From NCBI GenBank assembly GCA_030628975.1, contig DAOVPZ010000022.1, positions 1-11,180 of the forward strand: 11,180 nucleotides of DNA. Reading direction: 5' to 3'. The position numbers and the translations under genes were made by a program. The notes below the pieces were generated by a model. It ran no database searches. It was given only the letters and a program-made list of their open reading frames with translations, and was not told where the DNA came from. This document shows positions 1-8,821 of this stretch, piece after piece (within the stretch, counting starts at the first letter, position 1; each line of letters opens with the position of its first letter). The stretch is from Candidatus Cloacimonadota bacterium (GTDB taxonomy: Bacteria > Cloacimonadota > Cloacimonadia > JGIOTU-2).

Positions 1-1
1 A

Positions 2-880
2 GATGGTTATCCAGATAAATTTGATGATTTTCCTGATGATGAAAACTGGTGGGCAGATACTGATGGAGATGGCTGGCCTGATCCAAGAGATTCAACTGAA
101 GTTGGGGGTGATTCAACTGGCTTTGTTGATTTAGATGCAAATAATGATAATATTCTTGATGCTGGAACACCATTAGATTCTTTGAATTTAAAAAGAGTCT
201 TCAAATTAGGGAAAAAAGAAAGCCTTACAGCTGTAGGTCTCGATTATACTATTCCTCTTTTAAATACAAAGCTGTTCAAATTATATAATTATGGAGAATT
301 TGCTCATATATTAGACTATGGAAGTGGCTTTATTTTCCCGGGCTTTGGTGCACGCTTCTTAATATTCGATCTGAATCTTGAATACAGAATATTCGGAAAG
401 AAATTTGAACCAAACTATTTCAATTATCTGTATGATAATGAAAGAGCAATCATTATGGGTGATTCTGTTGTAACCAAAGAAAGCTTGTTAGATAGTATCA
501 AAAGCTCAAATGGTTGGCGGGGTGAACTAATCACACATCTATTTAATATTATTGATTTCTCAATTGCTTATGAAGATATTAGTGGTGATGATTATAATAT
601 GGGAAAAACTATCATTGGACAAGCTAATATCAAAAAAGGTTTAATCCCTAAATTATCTTATGCTTATGCTCGATATTCTCAATCAAAAGTTAAAGACATT
701 ACTACATGGAAAAGCCCAAATGCCATTATAGAAGCACAACTCGGCTATGAATTATCTGCCAATACAATACTTATAGCAGATTATAAAGAGTATTATGAAG
801 ATCTTAATGGAGATGGTAAGATTTCAGGAGATGATGAAACTATCACATCTTTCGCTTTGGGTGTGAAGCTAAAATTCTAA
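2..880 (+). CDS. Outer-membrane beta-barrel protein with calcium-binding repeats, C-terminal part (5' truncated)
   Basis: The frame is open from base 2 to the TAA at 878-880 and has no start in the window, so this is the last 292 residues of a longer protein. The TTG at 182 is in frame but lies inside the coding sequence. Residues 1-55 are rich in Asp, Gly and Pro, with DGYPDKFDD and DTDGDGWPD stretches typical of thrombospondin type 3 or OmpA-linker calcium repeats. From about residue 60 the sequence alternates polar and hydrophobic residues with many aromatics, as in outer-membrane beta strands, and it ends in Phe (KLKF), the usual barrel terminus. Residues 267-278 (DLNGDGKISGDD) form an EF-hand/dockerin-like calcium loop just before the last strand. 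The likely location is the outer membrane. The precise function is unknown; a porin, adhesin or secretion-linked barrel are all possible. The barrel call rests on strand pattern and terminus, not on a recognised family. Confidence 0.75.
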   Translation, partial: DGYPDKFDDFPDDENWWADTDGDGWPDPRDSTEVGGDSTGFVDLDANNDNILDAGTPLDSLNLKRVFKLGKKESLTAVGLDYTIPLLNTKLFKLYNYGEFAHILDYGSGFIFPGFGARFLIFDLNLEYRIFGKKFEPNYFNYLYDNERAIIMGDSVVTKESLLDSIKSSNGWRGELITHLFNIIDFSIAYEDISGDDYNMGKTIIGQANIKKGLIPKLSYAYARYSQSKVKDITTWKSPNAIIEAQLGYELSANTILIADYKEYYEDLNGDGKISGDDETITSFALGVKLKF

Positions 881-882
881 TC

Positions 883-970
883 GGTTGAAATGGTTGAACT
901 GGTTAACTGGTTGAACTGGTAAATTGGTTGAACTGATTCAACAAATTCAACTGATTCAACTAATTTAACT
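883..970. repeat. Intergenic patch of short direct and inverted repeats
   Basis: GGTTGAACT occurs exactly at 892-900, 909-917 and 926-934, giving a 17-base period, with a variant GGTTGAAAT at 883-891. The right half carries the opposite orientation: ATTCAACT at 945-952, GATTCAACT at 953-961 and a decayed AATTTAACT at 962-970. GTTGAA (four copies on the left) can pair with TTCAAC (three copies on the right). The patch fills nearly all of the gap between the upstream barrel gene and purD. It could act as a terminator-like or regulatory hairpin, or it may be a simple expanded repeat. Confidence 0.8.
927..942. other. Perfect hairpin at the centre of the repeat patch
   Basis: GTTGAA (927-932), loop CTGA, then TTCAAC (937-942) form a 6-bp perfect stem with a 4-base loop. 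It marks the switch from GTTGAA-type to TTCAAC-type repeats, so longer imperfect pairing of the flanks is possible. No T-run follows, so it is not a standard intrinsic terminator. Confidence 0.5.
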
Positions 971-977
971 GATAATA

Positions 978-2261
978 ATGAAAGTATTAGTAATAGGAAG
1001 TGGGGCTCGAGAGCATACATTGGTTTGGAAATTTGCCCAGAGTCCCAAAGTTAATCAAATTTTTGCTGCTCCAGGCAATTGTGGCATGGAAAATCTTGCT
1101 CAACTAATTCCTCTGGATAACCAAAAAGATATTCTAAGATTTTCTGTATCAGAAGGTATTGATATTACATTTGTTGGACCCGAGCAACCTCTTGCTGATG
1201 GTATCGTTGATGAATTTCTTAATGCTGGAATAAATATAATAGGTCCTTCAAAATTGGCTGCTGAGATTGAGAGCAGTAAAATCTTTGCTAAAAATTTCAT
1301 GAAAAAATATAATATTCCAACTGCAAAATATCAAACATTTGATGACATTGTCCCGGCATTGGATTATATCCTTCATCATCCGCCAGCTGGCGGACCATTG
1401 GTAATAAAAGCAGATGGGCTTGCTGGTGGCAAAGGTACATTTATTTGCGATAATTATACTGATGCAGAAATTATATTGAATCACCTGATGCATTATGATA
1501 TGCTTGGAAAAGCTGGTCATAAAGTTATTGTTGAAGACTTCATGGAGGGTGAGGAAGCTTCACTTTTTGCCTTCTGTGATGGAAATCATTTTATATCAAC
1601 AATTCTCTCTCAAGACCATAAACAATTAAGAGATGGAGATAAAGGTCCAAATACCGGCGGAATGGGTGCTTATGCTCCAGCTATCTTTCAAGAAAATCTA
1701 AAAAAAGAGATAGATGATAAAATTATCACCCCTACATTAAAAGGTATGATAGAAGAAGGTCGTCCTTTTAATGGAATTTTATATACTGGTCTGATGATTA
1801 CAAAAGACGAACCAAAAGTAATGGAATTCAATTGCCGTCTTGGTGACCCGGAAACTCAAGTAATACTTCCATTATTAGAAAATGACTTGGTTGATATTTG
1901 TCAAGCAATCACTGAAAAGAAAATTAATAGAATCGAACTTAAATGGAAAAATAAAAGTGCAGTCGCTGTGGTATTGGCTTCCCAAGGTTATCCGGGAAAA
2001 TATGAAAAGGGGAAAAAAATATCAAGGATTGAAAATATTGATGACAAAGAAGTATTACTTTTTTTCTCTGGAGTTAAATGTGAAAATGGACAATACTTAA
2101 CCAATGGTGGAAGAGTTGTCTCTGTAACAGCTATTGCAGATAATTTAATTAATGCAAAAGAAAAAGTATATACAAACTTAAAAAACATCTCCTTTGAAGG
2201 CATGTACTTCAGAACTGATATTGCACAAAAAGGGATTCAAAAAATCTCATCTAACAAGTAA
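978..2261 (+). CDS. purD: Phosphoribosylamine--glycine ligase (GAR synthetase)
   Basis: This cytoplasmic enzyme joins glycine to 5-phosphoribosylamine using ATP, the second step of de novo purine synthesis. Its 427 residues match the usual bacterial length. Visible family marks are the N-terminal VLVIGSGAREHTLVWK, FVGPEQPLADGIVD, the ATP-grasp segment VIKADGLAGGKG (142-153), the glycine-rich RDGDKGPNTGGMG (218-230) and the metal/ATP-binding EFNCRLGDPETQ (283-294). The ATG at 978 starts exactly at the conserved N-terminus; no Shine-Dalgarno site precedes it. Only three bases separate its stop from the next gene, so the two are probably co-transcribed. One oddity is a PPAGG insert at residues 135-139, coded by a GC-rich palindrome just before the ATP-grasp segment, where E. 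coli PurD is about three residues shorter. The enzyme should still be active because the insert sits in a variable loop and all core motifs are intact. Confidence 0.97.
   Translation: MKVLVIGSGAREHTLVWKFAQSPKVNQIFAAPGNCGMENLAQLIPLDNQKDILRFSVSEGIDITFVGPEQPLADGIVDEFLNAGINIIGPSKLAAEIESSKIFAKNFMKKYNIPTAKYQTFDDIVPALDYILHHPPAGGPLVIKADGLAGGKGTFICDNYTDAEIILNHLMHYDMLGKAGHKVIVEDFMEGEEASLFAFCDGNHFISTILSQDHKQLRDGDKGPNTGGMGAYAPAIFQENLKKEIDDKIITPTLKGMIEEGRPFNGILYTGLMITKDEPKVMEFNCRLGDPETQVILPLLENDLVDICQAITEKKINRIELKWKNKSAVAVVLASQGYPGKYEKGKKISRIENIDDKEVLLFFSGVKCENGQYLTNGGRVVSVTAIADNLINAKEKVYTNLKNISFEGMYFRTDIAQKGIQKISSNK
1379..1394. repeat. 16-base perfect GC-rich palindrome inside purD
   Basis: TCCGCCAGCTGGCGGA equals its own reverse complement and is far richer in G and C than its surroundings. 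In frame it codes most of HPPAGG (residues 134-139), a short insert relative to E. coli PurD. It resembles small palindromic elements that insert into coding sequence, such as the Rickettsia palindromic elements. The element family itself is not identified here. Confidence 0.75.
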
Positions 2262-2264
2262 CTT

Positions 2265-5200
2265 ATGCAAAGAATTCTTGTTGTAAGCATCCTATTTCTT
2301 TTCACCTTCAATTATTTATCTTCTGAAAATAATTTCACAATTACAAAAATAACAGAAAATAATATTCAGCTAAAACTTCATATAGATGAATACTCTTTCT
2401 CTGATATTAATATTGAAGGTCAACTATATCAAAATATTGCCCTTCCAAAAATTGACTTTCTTAGAATTAGTGAAGAAAGTGCTCCACAACTTCCATTTCT
2501 TTCTAAAGTAATTGGCCTACCTCCTAATGGAAATATTTCAGCAAAAATAATATCTGCAAATTACAAGTTAATTGAAAATAAAAATATAGCTTATAATCCA
2601 ACTTATATTGAGAGAAATGACAAATTAATAACAAGCTTTGAAATTCCAGCGAGTTACCAAAAACGCTCATATTTTCCGGGAAAGATAATTGAATCTGAAG
2701 TTGTTGGATATGTGGGAGATAGAAATTTGGGTGTAGTCCGAATCTTCCCTTTTCAGTTTAATCCCGGGGAAAACAAACTAAAAATTTATACTGATTTAAC
2801 AATTACTATTGCCTTAACTGGAAGTAAGAAAAGAAATGTTTTCCCAGTATCAAATTATATTGATAGAATCGCTGATGATCTTATACTAAACAATCAATTC
2901 TCAAAAAATTGGAGAAAAGAAAGGGAAACTTCCTATTATCCAAAACAAAGACAAGACGAAAATGTTATAAATAAATTCCAATTTATTATTGATAAAAAAG
3001 GTATTTACAAAATAACTTACTCTTTTCTAAAGGATACAATTTCATTTTGGCAAGATTCCTTGCAATTTGAATATCAGTTTGATTTTGACATCGATGAAAT
3101 AAATCCAAAGTTTCTTGAATTATACAATAAAGGAAATCCTATCCCAATCTATTTTTCCGGTGAATTTGATGGTTCATTCGATGATGAAGATTACTTTGAA
3201 TTTTATGCTGATATTAATCATGGAAAAGATTGCTTTTATAACAATTACTCATGGGAAAATTGTTTTATACTTGAATACAATGAAAACCATTTAGGTGCCA
3301 GACTTGCTGTTGAAGATTGCGGATTATACGAAACTGATCCCCGAAAATATAAAAGACCTTATTATTTTGATACAACTATCCATTTAGAACAACAAAATAT
3401 TTATAACAAACTCAGTCAGGTTTACAATAGGGAGGATTATTGGTTCTGGACACAAATCAGTGCTCCAGCTATGAAAAATTTTTCTTTCATACTCCATAAC
3501 CCAGTACCAATTCATGCAATTGATCGAAGTGCTGAAGTTAGTATTTCTTTATTGGGAGGTACTTATAGCAGTTCACAGAATACAGGTGAGCATCATGCCC
3601 TGGTTTACATAAATGCTTCTCAAGTCGGATCTGAAAATTGGTGGAATCAAACAGAACAAATCATTACTGGTACAATGTCAAATGACAACTTGAATGATGG
3701 GACTAATATGATTTATATTTCTATGCCCGGGGATACTGATGCAAGCTATGATATGGTTATATTGGACTATATCGATATCACTTATTGGCGAGAGTTTATT
3801 CCTTATGATGACATCCTTGAATTTAATAAACCTTCATTTTATGAATCTGGATTATTCCAATTTGAAATTAATGGCTTCCAATCTTCAGATATAGATATTT
3901 ACAAAATTGGAGTAAGTAAGCTTGAAAATGTTAGCATTGAATCAACAATGCCTGCTGGTGGACCACCTTTTATTGTCATATTTCAAGACGAAGTAATTGA
4001 TGATTTGACAAAATATATTGCAGTTAATTCCCAACAAAAATTAGTTCCCAAACTTGTAAAACCAGATATGCCCAGCAATCTACATGATAAATTTAACCAG
4101 GCAGATTATATCTTAATTTCTATTAGAGATTTTATTAAGGATGAAGCAATACCTGAATTTGTTGCTCATTGGCAGGAATTTGGAAATCTCACTGTAAAGC
4201 CAATTGCAATCGAAGATATTTTTGATGAATTTAACTATGGAATAAGATCTGCTCAAGCAATCCAGGATTTCCTAAAATATGCCTATAATAATTGGCAAGA
4301 ACCTATTGTTCAATATGTTCTCCTTTTAGGTGATGCCTGTTATGATGAAAGAAGTTATTCCCCAAAAAAGAAATACAGTATAATTCCTACAAAGATGAGC
4401 TGGTCATATCATATCGGGGCAACCGTTGATGATAATTGGTTCGCTTGTATTGTTGGAGATGATGAACTACCTGATTTATCGATTGGCAGAATTCCAATCT
4501 GGGAAAAGGAACAAATCGCTCCAGTTTTAGAAAAATCTATCCACTATAATACTACAAAAAACTATCTTGATACCTGGCGTAATCACTGCATGCTAATTGC
4601 AGGAGGTTCCGGAATTTTTGAAGATCAAAATGAAAGTCTGAAAGAGGAATACATCCCAGATGAATTTAGAGTTTCCAGAATTTATGCTCAACAATCCCAT
4701 GATCATCCATACTGGGGAGGTACAACTGATTTAAAGGACTATATCGATGATGGTACAGCATTTATACAATTTATTGGACATGGTGGTGGACAAATATGGT
4801 CAGACCTTAACTTGTTGAACCTTGCAGATATTTCTACTCTTTTTAATGATAATTATCCCATTATTAGTAGTCTGACATGTTATACTTCAAATTTTGAATA
4901 CGCAAAGTGTAGCTCTCTGGGAGAGGCATTTATTATTGAACCGGAAAAAGGAGCTATTGGATTCTTTGGTGGTGCTGGTAAAGGATTTCTAACCCAGGAT
5001 GAAGTTTTAGCAGAATTTATGCTTAATAACATCTTTAATAGAAATATGCGTAATTTTGTAGAACTTACCAATCTTTCCAAAATCGAATACTGTATTTATC
5101 ATGGTTTTGGCTCCACAGGTTTAACATTTCTCAGGTCTTTTAATTATATGGGAGACCCAGCAATAAATATTGTGCTTCCTAAAAAGAATAAGAAACTTAA

Positions 5201-7655
5201 TGTTAATCTTAATAGTTATGAATTCGTGTTGGGAGATACTGTTCAAATATTCATAAATAATATAGACTCAACATTAAATAGAGTTGCATATTATGTTACT
5301 GATGAGCAGGACTTAATACCCGATCCATATTACGAAGGAGAGAAAAAGCAAGTTGAGCTTTATAATATTAATAGAATTTTCTACAATGAGTCTGGATATG
5401 AATATATCATTGATACAACCCAAACGCAATCAGAATTTACTCAAATAGTTAGAAGCTATGCTTATGACGATACAAGCGATTATATTGGTTATACGATTTT
5501 TACTGTTGGCAAGTCTGCAATTTTTGATATTGAAACTTTCCCCTCAGTTCCTTGTCTTGGAGATTCTGTCACAATTTCTGCAAAAGTATTTGATAAAGAT
5601 GGGGTTGATACTGTAAGATGTATCTGGTGGACTAATCAGTTAATACCAAATAAAATTCCCATGATAGAAAACGGAATAAATTATACGACGATTAATAATA
5701 TACCTACATTCTACACAAAAAATACTGTCTGCTATCAAATTGAATCTATTGATAGTTTAGGTAATCAAAATATAATTAATATTGAAGAAAATTTTAATGG
5801 CTGGGAAGATAACTCGTCAAGTGGCATTGATACATATAATGGTAGTGGAGGAACATGGATTACATTTAATGGTATGTGTTCAAGTGAAAACGCTTATGAA
5901 GGAAATACAGTCAAACTGTCTAATAAAATTGGTTCTTATCTGTTGTCACCTACAAAACGAAATATTGGTGCTATTTCATTCTATTATAAATTGTATAGGC
6001 CATCTATAGACACTTCAAGGTGTGCCAGATATGGTGTCCAATATAAAGTTGGAGCCGGGGAATGGAATACCATTGGCAATATTTCTGGTTCTGAGGTAAA
6101 TGAATATAAAAAATATTACTATTCAGTAAATAAAAAAGGAGATATTCAAATCCAGATAATAGAGACTGATACAACAGAAGAAGCAACAAATGAGGAACTC
6201 TATTTAGATAATTTCAGGATTAGTGATAGTTATTATACCTATGAATTAACAGCACCAGATATCAATCTCCTTAGTTTCGAATACACAATCTATAATAATT
6301 CTACATGCTTTGAAATCGAACTAAGAAATGTGGGAGAACTTGTATCTCCACCCACAATCTTGAAGGTCTTTAATGGCAGCACCGTTGTTGCTTGCCTTAC
6401 AACAAACGAAAGTATATACCCTATGCAAACCAAGAAATACTTTCTGCCATTCTCTCTTGCTTCTGGAGAATATTATTTTTCAGCTATTGCAAATCCAGAC
6501 CATATATTCTTAGAATTAAGCTACACAAATAATACTATTTCAAAAACATTATATCTAAATTCTTTTCTGGTCAATTCAAATATCTCATCCTCTCATGCAA
6601 GCCTTGATTCCAATCTTGTTGTCACCTTTCCTGTAGGAACTATAGACGAAGATTGTTATTTTTATATTAATAAAAAAGAAATAAATAACTTTGATTCTCA
6701 ACCTGACATTTCACAAATCCTTCTACGAAATGGCGAGAAAGCCAGTTATGAAATCGGTATCTTTGATTCCACAAAATTAACCACTTCAGGCATTTTCACA
6801 AATGGCAAAAATATTGAACTCATGTTTAATTATTCAGAAGCTGATAGTTCAACACAATCTTCAGAAGACAAAAGAAATTTTAAAATATATCGTTATGAAC
6901 CTGAATTTATGCATTGGTTTTTAGTTGGGGGAGATATATATCCTGAGGGTGACTCTGTTAAATATGCTTTTATAGAAAAACCAGGTATTTTCTCTCTCTT
7001 CCAGAACAATGACTTTACTCCTCCCATAATTGATGTGAATGTAGAGGGTCAAGAGTTTACCAACGGTGAATATGTTGATGATAATGCTACTTTTTCATTT
7101 CTTCTTCAGGATGACAATGGAATTAATGTAGAGAAGATTAAACTCTTTCTGAATGGTGAGACTGTAACAAATTACCATATCTCCAATCAAAATCTAAATT
7201 TAGTTCCTGTTAAATATCAAATAGATGTGGATGAAGGAAGTTATTCAATTATTATTTCTGTAAGTGATGCTAATGGAAATTATCAAGAATATGTTGTTAA
7301 TTTCTCCGTTCAAAAAGAGTTTAATATAATTAATATTGGGAACTATCCAAATCCTGTGTATTCATTAACAAGTGACCCAAATAATGAAGGAAGAACAAGA
7401 TTTACATATACTTTAACAGATGATGCAGATGATATCACAATAAAAATTTTTACAGTATCAGGGAGATTGGTCAATACATTATCGGACCTGGCAACAACTG
7501 TGGGATACCATGAATATCCTCGTAAGGAAAGAGGATGGGATTGTACAGATTTTGATGGAAGAAAACTGGCAAATGGAGTTTATTTCTATAAAATCATTGC
7601 AAAAAAAGGTAAGAAAGTAATTGAAAAAATAGAGAAGCTGGCAATATTAAGATGA
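2265..7655 (+). CDS. Secreted gingipain-type (C25) cysteine protease with FlgD-like C-terminal domain
   Basis: This 1796-residue protein has a signal peptide (residues 1 to about 20) followed by a C25-type propeptide and N-terminal beta domains. The peptidase C25 domain spans about 563-970. It contains VDDNWFACIVGDDELPDLSIGRIP from about 721, His839 in IGHGGG and Cys872 in SLTCYTSNFE. The His-Cys spacing of 33 equals that of His211-Cys244 in gingipain RgpB, so the catalytic dyad looks intact. Ig-like segments follow, then a jelly-roll (MAM/cleaved-adhesin-like) region at about 1180-1320, a CARDB-like domain at about 1330-1430 and another Ig-like segment from about 1584. The C-terminal domain (about 1693-1796) starts NYPNPV and includes IKIFTVSGRLV and LANGVYFYKI, as in FlgD-like and type IX sorting domains. 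The protein is probably exported across both membranes and attached to the surface or released. Substrate specificity cannot be read. The gene lies 3 bases after purD and overlaps the PorV-like gene by 4 bases. The ATG at 2265 directly precedes the signal peptide. Confidence 0.92.
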   Translation: MQRILVVSILFLFTFNYLSSENNFTITKITENNIQLKLHIDEYSFSDINIEGQLYQNIALPKIDFLRISEESAPQLPFLSKVIGLPPNGNISAKIISANYKLIENKNIAYNPTYIERNDKLITSFEIPASYQKRSYFPGKIIESEVVGYVGDRNLGVVRIFPFQFNPGENKLKIYTDLTITIALTGSKKRNVFPVSNYIDRIADDLILNNQFSKNWRKERETSYYPKQRQDENVINKFQFIIDKKGIYKITYSFLKDTISFWQDSLQFEYQFDFDIDEINPKFLELYNKGNPIPIYFSGEFDGSFDDEDYFEFYADINHGKDCFYNNYSWENCFILEYNENHLGARLAVEDCGLYETDPRKYKRPYYFDTTIHLEQQNIYNKLSQVYNREDYWFWTQISAPAMKNFSFILHNPVPIHAIDRSAEVSISLLGGTYSSSQNTGEHHALVYINASQVGSENWWNQTEQIITGTMSNDNLNDGTNMIYISMPGDTDASYDMVILDYIDITYWREFIPYDDILEFNKPSFYESGLFQFEINGFQSSDIDIYKIGVSKLENVSIESTMPAGGPPFIVIFQDEVIDDLTKYIAVNSQQKLVPKLVKPDMPSNLHDKFNQADYILISIRDFIKDEAIPEFVAHWQEFGNLTVKPIAIEDIFDEFNYGIRSAQAIQDFLKYAYNNWQEPIVQYVLLLGDACYDERSYSPKKKYSIIPTKMSWSYHIGATVDDNWFACIVGDDELPDLSIGRIPIWEKEQIAPVLEKSIHYNTTKNYLDTWRNHCMLIAGGSGIFEDQNESLKEEYIPDEFRVSRIYAQQSHDHPYWGGTTDLKDYIDDGTAFIQFIGHGGGQIWSDLNLLNLADISTLFNDNYPIISSLTCYTSNFEYAKCSSLGEAFIIEPEKGAIGFFGGAGKGFLTQDEVLAEFMLNNIFNRNMRNFVELTNLSKIEYCIYHGFGSTGLTFLRSFNYMGDPAINIVLPKKNKKLNVNLNSYEFVLGDTVQIFINNIDSTLNRVAYYVTDEQDLIPDPYYEGEKKQVELYNINRIFYNESGYEYIIDTTQTQSEFTQIVRSYAYDDTSDYIGYTIFTVGKSAIFDIETFPSVPCLGDSVTISAKVFDKDGVDTVRCIWWTNQLIPNKIPMIENGINYTTINNIPTFYTKNTVCYQIESIDSLGNQNIINIEENFNGWEDNSSSGIDTYNGSGGTWITFNGMCSSENAYEGNTVKLSNKIGSYLLSPTKRNIGAISFYYKLYRPSIDTSRCARYGVQYKVGAGEWNTIGNISGSEVNEYKKYYYSVNKKGDIQIQIIETDTTEEATNEELYLDNFRISDSYYTYELTAPDINLLSFEYTIYNNSTCFEIELRNVGELVSPPTILKVFNGSTVVACLTTNESIYPMQTKKYFLPFSLASGEYYFSAIANPDHIFLELSYTNNTISKTLYLNSFLVNSNISSSHASLDSNLVVTFPVGTIDEDCYFYINKKEINNFDSQPDISQILLRNGEKASYEIGIFDSTKLTTSGIFTNGKNIELMFNYSEADSSTQSSEDKRNFKIYRYEPEFMHWFLVGGDIYPEGDSVKYAFIEKPGIFSLFQNNDFTPPIIDVNVEGQEFTNGEYVDDNATFSFLLQDDNGINVEKIKLFLNGETVTNYHISNQNLNLVPVKYQIDVDEGSYSIIISVSDANGNYQEYVVNFSVQKEFNIINIGNYPNPVYSLTSDPNNEGRTRFTYTLTDDADDITIKIFTVSGRLVNTLSDLATTVGYHEYPRKERGWDCTDFDGRKLANGVYFYKIIAKKGKKVIEKIEKLAILR

Positions 7656-8686
7656 AGAAATTTTTAATAGTCATCATAATTTTATTACTTCCACAAACTT
7701 TATCAGCTGGTAGATATGCTGGTGATTTTATGATGATTGGAAGCGGAGTTCGACCACTCGGAATGGGGGGTGCCTTTGCTGCTGTAGCTGATAATGGAAG
7801 TGCTATTTACTGGAATGCTTCCGGCTTAGCCCAGATAAAGGAAATTGAGATTGAGGTAATGCGAGCATTCCTATACAATAATGAAGCTGCTTATGACTTC
7901 TTCTCTTTTTGCATTCCCTTGCCAGCAAATACTACAATTGGCATTAGTTTCACACAACTCTCTATTGATGATATACCATTCTATGATGAAAAATGGCTTA
8001 TTGGTACCAATGTTGATATAAGATCTTCAGATGTTGAAGAACAACTTACAGGTGACCCTGATGGAACATTCAGTAGTACAGACCAACTTTTTGAATTTGC
8101 TTTTGCAAAAAATTTATCCAATATTATCAATTTAGGGTGGGCACTTTTTGACTTACCAGTAGATCTATATTTTGGAGGAACATTCAAATACATCAAAAGA
8201 AATATGGGGAAAATGATACCTAATAAGCTAAAAAAATATACTGGTGAGGGCACAGGATTTGATCTTTCTTTTATGATAAAGACAGATTTTGCATTACTTA
8301 CAGATGTGGATTGGCTTGGTGCAATCAAGTTTGCCCTTAATCTTCAAGATGTTGCTGGTACAGAAATTACCTGGGATACAAAATCTAGGCATAGTGATGA
8401 AATTATTACTAATCCAAAAATAGGATTAGCTATAGTTCAGCCCCTTGACTTTATCAAATCAGAAATCATATTGGCTTACGATTGGGACAATACATATAAA
8501 TTAACCCGTAATGCTGGATTAGAATTTACATACAACAACCAGCTTTCATTCCGTTCTGGGTTTTATGATAAATATTTTTCTGCAGGAATGGGAATTCAAT
8601 ATAAAAGATATAATATTAACTACGCATTTATTACAAACAATGATTTGGGGAATTCTCACAGAGTAGGGCTGACTATAAATTTCTAA
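7652..8686 (+). CDS. PorV/PorQ-family outer-membrane protein
   Basis: This 344-residue protein starts with a clear signal peptide (MKKFLIVIIILLLPQTLSA, cleavage after about residue 19). The family signature follows: GSGVRPLGMGGAFAAVADN and AIYWNASGLA, where most members have NPAG. The rest is an amphipathic beta-strand pattern ending in GLTINF, a typical outer-membrane barrel terminus, so a FadL-like barrel is expected. In Bacteroidota, PorV binds the C-terminal domains of type IX substrates at the outer membrane and passes them on for surface attachment. Many relatives outside Bacteroidota have no assigned role. Its ATG overlaps the stop of the protease gene in an ATGA, implying translational coupling, and the protease carries a FlgD-like sorting-type domain. 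A role in exporting or anchoring that protease is a reasonable inference. No other secretion genes are in the window to confirm it. Confidence 0.88.
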   Translation: MKKFLIVIIILLLPQTLSAGRYAGDFMMIGSGVRPLGMGGAFAAVADNGSAIYWNASGLAQIKEIEIEVMRAFLYNNEAAYDFFSFCIPLPANTTIGISFTQLSIDDIPFYDEKWLIGTNVDIRSSDVEEQLTGDPDGTFSSTDQLFEFAFAKNLSNIINLGWALFDLPVDLYFGGTFKYIKRNMGKMIPNKLKKYTGEGTGFDLSFMIKTDFALLTDVDWLGAIKFALNLQDVAGTEITWDTKSRHSDEIITNPKIGLAIVQPLDFIKSEIILAYDWDNTYKLTRNAGLEFTYNNQLSFRSGFYDKYFSAGMGIQYKRYNINYAFITNNDLGNSHRVGLTINF

Positions 8687-8779
8687 TAAAATACTATTCG
8701 AAATATACTTCAAATACAAATCAGAATAGAAATACATCTTTAATTTTTACCAATAATAAATTCAAACAAAAAGTAAAAC

Positions 8780-8806
8780 TTGACTTGTATATTGGAAAAT
8801 TAAGAA
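8780..8806 (+). promoter_or_regulatory. Possible weak promoter upstream of radC
   Basis: The 135-base gap 8687-8821 is the only sizeable non-coding break after purD, so a promoter for the radC pair is expected here. TTGACT at 8780-8785 matches a -35 box. The best -10 is a poor TAAGAA at 8801-8806 with a short 15-base spacer. The upstream A/T tracts could help polymerase binding. No convincing terminator hairpin for the preceding operon was seen in the gap. Confidence 0.25.
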
Positions 8807-8821
8807 AATTTATTAAAAGTT

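Noticed and set aside
182..880. A separate gene starting at TTG 182
   Set aside because: The same frame is open back to base 2 and codes TSP3-like calcium repeats, so the TTG is internal to a longer protein.
883..970. CRISPR array or standard intrinsic terminator in the repeat patch
   Set aside because: The units are only about 9 or 17 bases with no unique spacers of CRISPR size, and no GC-rich stem with a following T-run is present.
7981..8328. Antisense ORF opposite the PorV-like gene (115 codons)
   Set aside because: It lies wholly inside a well-supported gene, has no recognisable protein features and no upstream signal. The same applies to the other opposite-strand ORFs in the window.
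8687..8821. Small RNA or small gene between the PorV-like gene and radC
   Set aside because: The gap is AT-rich and shows no start plus ribosome site with a sensible ORF, no stable hairpin and no tRNA-like fold.
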